64,000 nt of DNA. Origin: Phenylobacterium sp. LH3H17 (GTDB lineage: Bacteria; Pseudomonadota; Alphaproteobacteria; Caulobacterales; Caulobacteraceae). Under the pieces are notes generated by a model that saw only the letters and a list, made by a program, of their open reading frames with translations, did not search any database and was not told the origin of the DNA. The position numbers and the translations under genes were made by a program. This document shows, piece by piece, positions 59,182-64,000 of this stretch (positions within the stretch are counted from its first letter, which is position 1; every line of letters starts with the position of its first letter). The stretch lies in NCBI RefSeq assembly GCF_024298925.1, contig NZ_CP101283.1, forward strand, positions 3,663,001 to 3,727,000, given 5' to 3'.

Positions 59182-61538
59182 GCGTCGCCGAGGAAGAGGC
59201 CGGCGCAGGCCTCGACGATGGCCTGGGCGTCCAGGCGGTAGCGGCGATAGAGGTCGGGAAGGTCGCCGACCTGGCCGAACTCGTCGAGACCGAGCGGGCT
59301 GACCCGCTGGCCCAGCACCCCGCCCAGCCAGGAGAGCGCGCCGGGCGAGCCGTCGATCACGGTGACCAGGCCCGCGCCGGGGCCGAGCTCGGAGAGCAGC
59401 CTGGCGGCGTGGCTCTGGCGCGGCGTCCCCTCGGTCCAGCGGGCGCGCTGCGAGGCCATCCAGTCGCGGTGCAACAGGCCCGGCGAGACCACGTTCAACA
59501 CCCCGATCCCGCCGAAGTCCTCGGCCAGCTGGTCGGCGGCTTCCAGCACCTCTGGGGCCACCGCGCCACAGAACACGATGGCGGCCTCGGCGTTCGCGCC
59601 TGGCCGGCGCAGCCAGTAGGCGCCCTTGAGCGCCTCGTCGCGCCAGGCGTCGTCCTGGCGCTCGACCTGCGGGAAGGCTCGGGTGGTCAGCCGCAGATAG
59701 ACCGAGCCGCCGTCGTCGGCCTGCATGTGCTCGAAGGACCAGCGCATGACCTCGGCCAGTTCGTCGACGAAGGCAGGTTCGAAATAGGTGAGCTTGGGCT
59801 GGCCGATGCCGATCACCGGCGAGTGGATCGACTGGTGCGCCCCGCCCTCGGGACCGAGCGTCAGGCCGGAAGGCGTGGCCACCAGCATGAAGCGGGCGTC
59901 CTGGTAGCAGGCATAGTTCAGCGCATCGAGGCCGCGGGCGATGAACGGGTCATAGACCGTGCCGATGGGCAGCAACCGCTCGCCCCAGATAGCGCCGGCC
60001 AGGCCGAGGGCCGCCAGGTTGAGGAACAGGTTGTTCTCCGCGATGCCCAGCTCGATGTGCTGACCCGCGCGCCCGCCGATCCACTTCTGGGTCGAGGGGA
60101 TCTTGGCGTCACGGAACACGTCGCGGGTTTCGCGGCGGCGGAACAGCCCGCGATGGTTCACGAACCCACCGAGATTGGTCGAGACCGTCACATCCGGCGA
60201 GGTGGTCACCAGCCGCCCGGCGATGGGATGGTCCAGCTTGGACAGGTCCAGCAGGATCCGCCCGAAGGCGGCCTGGGTGGACTGCTCCTTGCCGTCGGGC
60301 GAGGGGAACTCGGACCGGGCGGGGATCGGGATCATCGGCGCCACCGGCCTCCGGTCAGCCGGCTGCGCGAAGGGCGAGGCCTCGACGAAGGCGCGCAGCG
60401 CGTCGGCCTCGTGGGTCGGCACGCCGGCATAGGGCTCCCACTCATCGCCCTCCGGCACGGCCAGGGCCTGGCGCAGGGTCTCCACCTGGTTGGGGGTCAT
60501 CAGGCCGGCGTGGTTGTCCTTGTGGCCGGCCAGGGGCAGGCCGAAGCCCTTGATGGTGTAGGCGATGAACAGGGTGGGCGTGTCGTCGGCCGAGGCCTCG
60601 GCATAGGCCTCCAGCAGGGTCTCGACGCAGTGGCCGCCCAGGCCGGTCATCAGGGCCGCAAGCCCCGGCTCGTCATAGCTGTCCAGCAGGGCCTTCACGT
60701 GGGGCCGCTCGCCGATGTCGCGCATCAGCCGCTCGCGCCAGTCGCCCTGGTAGGTGAGCGCCGCATAGTCGGCGTTGGGGCAGGCGTCGATCCAGGTCCG
60801 CAGGTGGTCCCCGCCCGGCTGGGCGAAGGCGGCGAGCTGGGCCTTTCCGTGCTTCAGGTTCAGCACCCGCCAGCCGAAGGTGGCGAAGATGTCGTCGAAC
60901 CGGTCGAACATCCGGTCCGCGGTGGTCGCGTCCAGGCTCTGGCGATTGTAGTCGACGATCCACCAGGCGTTCTTGATGTCGTGCTTGTAGGCTTCGATCA
61001 GGCACTCGTAGATGTTGCCCTCGTCCAGCTCGGCGTCGCCCAGGGTGGCGACCATCCGGCCTTCGCGCGCCGGGTCCAGCCAGCCGTGGGCCTTCAGGTA
61101 GTCCTGGGTCAGCGAGGCGAAGGCCGTGACCGCCACGCCCAACCCCACCGAGCCGGTGGAGAAATCGACGTCGTCATGGTCCTTGGTCCGCGAGGGATAG
61201 GACTGGGCGCCGCCATAGGCCCGGAACCGCTCCAGCTGGTCGCGGGACTGGCGGCCCAGCAGGTACTGGATCGCATGGAACACCGGGCTGGCGTGAGGTT
61301 TCACCGCCACCCGATCCTGCGGGCGCAGGGCGTGGAAATAGAGCGTCGCCAGGATGGTGGTCATCGAGGCGCAGGAGGCCTGGTGGCCGCCCACCTTCAG
61401 CCCGTCGCGGCTGTTCCTCAGGTGGTTGGCGTTGTGGATGGTCCAGGTCGACAGCCAGCGCAGCCGCTCGTCCAACCGGTTCAGGTGCTCGACCGCGCGG
61501 TCGGCGGTGGGCGCGGTCTTCAGACTGGCGCGAGACAT
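59178..61538 (-). CDS. Transketolase-superfamily protein of the AceE (homodimeric E1) type
   Basis: A 786-residue thiamine-diphosphate enzyme, closer to the AceE-type pyruvate dehydrogenase E1 than to ordinary transketolase (about 660 residues): KPHASPVFHAIQYLLGRQ, then TLGDAELDEGN (165-175) with N198 in DYNRQSLD as the ThDP-Mg motif, and IGIGQPKL and HQSIHSPVIGIGQ in the central domain. No lipoyl E2 or E3 gene is adjacent; coupling to gluconokinase suggests a carbohydrate substrate. It may be an unusual transketolase or a 2-oxoacid decarboxylase. ATG 61538. Confidence 0.86.
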   Translation of the reverse strand: MSRASLKTAPTADRAVEHLNRLDERLRWLSTWTIHNANHLRNSRDGLKVGGHQASCASMTTILATLYFHALRPQDRVAVKPHASPVFHAIQYLLGRQSRDQLERFRAYGGAQSYPSRTKDHDDVDFSTGSVGLGVAVTAFASLTQDYLKAHGWLDPAREGRMVATLGDAELDEGNIYECLIEAYKHDIKNAWWIVDYNRQSLDATTADRMFDRFDDIFATFGWRVLNLKHGKAQLAAFAQPGGDHLRTWIDACPNADYAALTYQGDWRERLMRDIGERPHVKALLDSYDEPGLAALMTGLGGHCVETLLEAYAEASADDTPTLFIAYTIKGFGLPLAGHKDNHAGLMTPNQVETLRQALAVPEGDEWEPYAGVPTHEADALRAFVEASPFAQPADRRPVAPMIPIPARSEFPSPDGKEQSTQAAFGRILLDLSKLDHPIAGRLVTTSPDVTVSTNLGGFVNHRGLFRRRETRDVFRDAKIPSTQKWIGGRAGQHIELGIAENNLFLNLAALGLAGAIWGERLLPIGTVYDPFIARGLDALNYACYQDARFMLVATPSGLTLGPEGGAHQSIHSPVIGIGQPKLTYFEPAFVDELAEVMRWSFEHMQADDGGSVYLRLTTRAFPQVERQDDAWRDEALKGAYWLRRPGANAEAAIVFCGAVAPEVLEAADQLAEDFGGIGVLNVVSPGLLHRDWMASQRARWTEGTPRQSHAARLLSELGPGAGLVTVIDGSPGALSWLGGVLGQRVSPLGLDEFGQVGDLPDLYRRYRLDAQAIVEACAGLFLGDA

Positions 61539-61654
61539 GGACGGCGGTTCCCTTGCGACCCCGCTGGCCTATCACGACCCCAAGCGGAGAAATTTGCAAA
61601 GACAGCCGTCCCGCCCCTCCGTTCGGGGCAGATTGTGCCTTGGCTCGCGGTGGT

Positions 61655-61852
61655 TCAGGCCTCGGGTTCGCTTCGCGCGTCGATGCGGTCTTCAAGGTCG
61701 ATGTCATCGACGATGACCCCGTCGGAATCGGTCATCTCGAAGGGCACGCCGTCGGCGGTCAGCTCCTCCCACTTGGCGAGAGCCGCCTCTTCCGTGTCGA
61801 TCGTGTATGTCACCGCCCGGCCGGGATGGCGGGCTGATATCCTGTATGCCAT
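61655..61852 (-). CDS. Small hypothetical protein (65 aa)
   Basis: A short acidic protein, MAYRISARHPGRAVTYTID at the start and ending in an Asp/Glu-rich tail (VIVDDIDLEDRIDARSEPEA). No domain is recognised. It stands 116 bp ahead of the transketolase-like gene on the same strand, with good codon bias for the organism. Confidence 0.55.
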   Translation of the reverse strand: MAYRISARHPGRAVTYTIDTEEAALAKWEELTADGVPFEMTDSDGVIVDDIDLEDRIDARSEPEA

Positions 61853-61899
61853 GGCCCATCCTACCTGCGGTGCGGCCGAAGCGCGACGCCTGTCGTGGG

Positions 61900-62580
61900 T
61901 CAGGCCCCCGGCGACGTGGCCAACCAGATGACATGGCGCGCCCCACGGCTCCCGCCGGTTGCCCGCACGCGCGCCTCTTCGACCGCGAAGCCCGCTCTTC
62001 TAAGCCGCTGGGTGAAGGCCGCGTTCGGCGCCGAGGACCACACGGCCAGCACGCCGCCGGGCCGCAGCGCCCGTCGGGCGGCGGCCAGCCCCCCCTGGTC
62101 GTAGAGGCGGTCGTTGGCCTTGCGGCTCAGGCCCTCGGGGCCGTTGTCCACGTCGAGCAGGATGGCGTCGTAGGTCGCCTGGGCCGACCCGATCAGGGCG
62201 CCGACGTCGCCCTCGTAGATGGTCAGGCGAGGGTCCTGCAGGCATTCGCCCGAGATGTGCGCCATGGGTCCACGCGCCCAGGCGATCACCGCCGGGACCA
62301 GTTCGGCCACCGTGACCCGCGCCTGCGGCCCCAGGTTTTCCAGGGCGGCGCGCAGGGTGAACCCCATGCCGAATCCGCCGATCAGGATGTGGGACCTCGG
62401 CCGGTCCCGCAGGCGCTCGCAGGCCAAGGTGGCCAAGGCCTTTTCCGAGCCGCTGAGCCGGCTGTTCATCAGCTCGATGCCGCCCGACATGATCGAGAAC
62501 TCGGCGCCCCGCTGCATGAGCCGCAGCTCGCCGCCGTCGTCCGGAACCGTGGTCGTGTCGAGGTGAGTCCAGCGAATCAT
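61900..62580 (-). CDS. Spermidine-synthase-like (PABS-type) protein
   Basis: A 226-residue Rossmann-fold methyltransferase-like protein. HILIGGFGMGFTLRAAL is the nucleotide-binding loop, VAELVPAVIAW supplies the acidic ribose-binding residue, and DAILLDVDNGPEG is the segment where spermidine synthases carry the catalytic Asp. No speD lies nearby, and the N-terminal beta-hairpin domain of true spermidine synthases is short here. Aminopropyl transfer or another SAM-dependent reaction is possible. Confidence 0.78.
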   Translation of the reverse strand: MIRWTHLDTTTVPDDGGELRLMQRGAEFSIMSGGIELMNSRLSGSEKALATLACERLRDRPRSHILIGGFGMGFTLRAALENLGPQARVTVAELVPAVIAWARGPMAHISGECLQDPRLTIYEGDVGALIGSAQATYDAILLDVDNGPEGLSRKANDRLYDQGGLAAARRALRPGGVLAVWSSAPNAAFTQRLRRAGFAVEEARVRATGGSRGARHVIWLATSPGA

Positions 62581-62636
62581 CGTGACGGGCGTCCTTGATC
62601 ACCCGCTGGAATACACCGAGACGCGAAGGGAACGCC

Positions 62637-63326
62637 TCAGGCCGGCTGCTTCACCGGCGGGTCGACATAGGAGGCCGACGCCGTGATCACCTCGTCGGGC
62701 AGAGCGATCATCCGCAGATAGGCCTCCTTCGGATAGGCCATGTGCGGCTTGTCCTCGGCATAGGCCGGCTGGGCCACGGGACTGGGCCCCGCATAGGCGG
62801 CCGGCGCCCTGAAGCGGGCGGCCTCCACCGCGTCGATGCCGGCCTTGGCGAGCACTGCGGGATCGATCCAGGCCTCCGGATCGATCGCCTCCTGCGAGGT
62901 GGCGACCTCCAGCGTCATCTGATCGGGCCCCGCGAAATAGATCGAGCGGCACATGCCGTGGTCGACGGGGCCGATGACATTGACCCCGTGGCTGCGGATG
63001 CGGTCGCGCATGGCGATGAGGTCGGCGTCGGTGTCCACCCCGAAGGCCAGGTGCTGCAGCGTGCCCGGCGCGCTGGGCAGGGCGCCGCTGCCGGCGTGGG
63101 TCTTGCCCAGCTCGATGGGGATCTTGTCGACGTCCGGGAGCTGCACGATCGAGAAGTAGGAATGGTCGTTCATCCGCAGGAAGGCGTGCAGCCCTCCCGG
63201 GACGCCGTGCATGTCGAACAGCGCCACCAGCGGGCACCCCATGACCTCCGAGAAGAAGGCGATGTGCTTCTTGATGTCTCCGGCCATGAAGGCCAGGTGG
63301 TGGATGCCGGTCGGTTGCTGCGCCAT
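62637..63326 (-). CDS. VOC-family extradiol dioxygenase-like protein
   Basis: A 229-residue VOC protein; GIHHLAFMAGD has a ligand-type His early and LQHLAFGVDTDADL another, with a C-terminal YFAGPDQMTLEVA where the Glu ligand would sit. This three-ligand pattern fits catechol-type ring-cleavage or related enzymes; there is also a C-terminal extension of about 70 residues. I use ATG 63326, preceded by AGGTGAG. It is divergent from a hydrolase gene with only 29 bp between starts, hinting at a meta-cleavage-like pair; substrate unknown. Confidence 0.83.
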   Translation of the reverse strand: MAQQPTGIHHLAFMAGDIKKHIAFFSEVMGCPLVALFDMHGVPGGLHAFLRMNDHSYFSIVQLPDVDKIPIELGKTHAGSGALPSAPGTLQHLAFGVDTDADLIAMRDRIRSHGVNVIGPVDHGMCRSIYFAGPDQMTLEVATSQEAIDPEAWIDPAVLAKAGIDAVEAARFRAPAAYAGPSPVAQPAYAEDKPHMAYPKEAYLRMIALPDEVITASASYVDPPVKQPA

Positions 63327-63355
63327 GGTGATCTCACCTGCGGGAGGGGACATGC

Positions 63356-64000
63356 ATGAAGATCGTACGCGAGCCATATGGCTATGCCTATGCCGAGAAG
63401 AGCAAGCTGAAGGAGACCTATGGCGGCCCCGACGGCCAGGTCTTCGTCGAGTGCATGCGCATCCGGCCTGAGACCGGCGACTCCAAGACCGTCATCCTGT
63501 TCAGCCACCCGATCGGCGGCGGCTCGTTCCTGCCCCTGGTCAGCGCGCTCGCCCGCGCCGGCCGCCACGTCATCTATTGCAACACTCGCTATCGGGGGAA
63601 CGACACCGCCCTGATCCTGGAAAAGTGCGTACTCGACCTGGGCGCCTGCATCGCCGACCTGAAGACCCGCTTCGGCTACGAGAAAGTGGTGCTGGGCGGC
63701 TGGTCGGGCGGCGGCTCCCTGTCGCTGTTTTACCAGGATCAAGCGACCCGCCCGACCATCACCACCACGCCGGCCGGGGACCCGGTGGACCTGACGGCCG
63801 CCGACCTGCAGCCCGCCGACGCGGTGTTGCTGCTCGCGGCCCACATCAGCCGCTCGGTGACCATGACCGAGTGGATCGATCCCTCGATCCTTGACGAGGA
63901 CAAGCCCTTCGAGCGCGACCTGGAGCTCAACATCTACAGCCCCGATTGCCCGAACCAGCCGCCCTATTCCGACGCCTTCGTGGCTCGATTCCGCGAGGCC
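63356..64000 (+). CDS. Alpha/beta hydrolase, 5' part (runs off window end)
   Basis: The frame from ATG 63356 stays open to the last base (215 codons). GGGAGGGG lies 6 bases upstream and fixes the start; an ATG at 63352 is out of frame. The oxyanion-type HPIGGGS and nucleophile elbow GWSGG (S117) show the alpha/beta-hydrolase fold. Homologues of this form are often called dienelactone-type hydrolases. Its neighbour on the other strand is the VOC dioxygenase-like gene, so ring-cleavage product hydrolysis is a fair guess. The catalytic Asp and His lie beyond the window. Confidence 0.85.
   Translation, partial: MKIVREPYGYAYAEKSKLKETYGGPDGQVFVECMRIRPETGDSKTVILFSHPIGGGSFLPLVSALARAGRHVIYCNTRYRGNDTALILEKCVLDLGACIADLKTRFGYEKVVLGGWSGGGSLSLFYQDQATRPTITTTPAGDPVDLTAADLQPADAVLLLAAHISRSVTMTEWIDPSILDEDKPFERDLELNIYSPDCPNQPPYSDAFVARFREA

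Overview
The window is a very GC-rich, densely coded stretch of an alphaproteobacterial chromosome. The gene order phoR-pstC-pstA-pstB-phoU-phoB, an RTX protein whose C-terminus recalls the Caulobacter S-layer protein, and the style of the glycan genes point to Caulobacterales (Caulobacter or Phenylobacterium type). That placement is inference; no rRNA or marker gene lies in the window. I see no tRNA, rRNA, CRISPR array, insertion sequence or prophage. No gap without a gene exceeds about 270 bases; the largest are 26068-26316, 30084-30303, 46573-46839 and 12243-12449.

Region 1 (1-6 kb) is housekeeping: the 3' end of lpxK, a class A penicillin-binding protein, an APH-like kinase, purD and a VOC protein. 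Region 2 (5.7-15.1 kb) is phosphate and anion acquisition: the minus-strand set phoR, pstC, pstA, pstB, phoU, phoB with a clear Pho box inside the 3' end of phoR, no pstS, a divergent OprO/OprP-type porin, and an orphan Tat-exported sulfate-binding protein. A SemiSWEET and a TPR-GT41 glycosyltransferase follow.

Region 3 (18.4-53.5 kb) is one large surface-glycan and surface-protein island. A tightly overlapping seven-gene operon (rfbF, rfbG, a TylCIII-like C-methyltransferase, rfbC, an acetyltransferase, an SDR reductase and a CmcI-like methyltransferase) should make a CDP-linked, C-methylated 6-deoxyhexose. It is followed by a sulfotransferase, an M23 lipoprotein and a glycosyltransferase. 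Next comes a type I secretion cassette (ABC exporter, adaptor and a 660-residue RTX protein of about 50 nonapeptides). Then comes a group of glycosyltransferases, a second sulfotransferase and a DUF6270 protein. Three of the proteins carry tandem copies of a roughly 38-residue repeat (F-D-x3-Y ... P-L-x-H-Y-L-x2-G-x2-E-G-R-x-P-H-P-L). A small flippase/GT-C/lipoprotein operon, a heptose-kinase-like GHMP kinase, a methyltransferase, an ABC-2 polysaccharide exporter (wzm/wzt type) and two further glycosyltransferases complete it. Together these look like synthesis, decoration (methyl, sulfate, acetyl), export and perhaps protein partner of a sulfated, methylated surface polysaccharide.

Region 4 (53.5-64 kb) is mixed metabolism: an AAHS-type MFS transporter, a TonB-dependent receptor with no visible signal peptide next to a TauD-like dioxygenase, two small or unknown proteins, an AceE-like transketolase coupled to gluconokinase, a spermidine-synthase-like protein, and a divergent VOC dioxygenase / alpha-beta hydrolase pair, the latter running off the end.

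The best candidates for something not well described are the repeat-bearing glycosyltransferase group and its neighbourhood with the RTX/type I secretion cassette.
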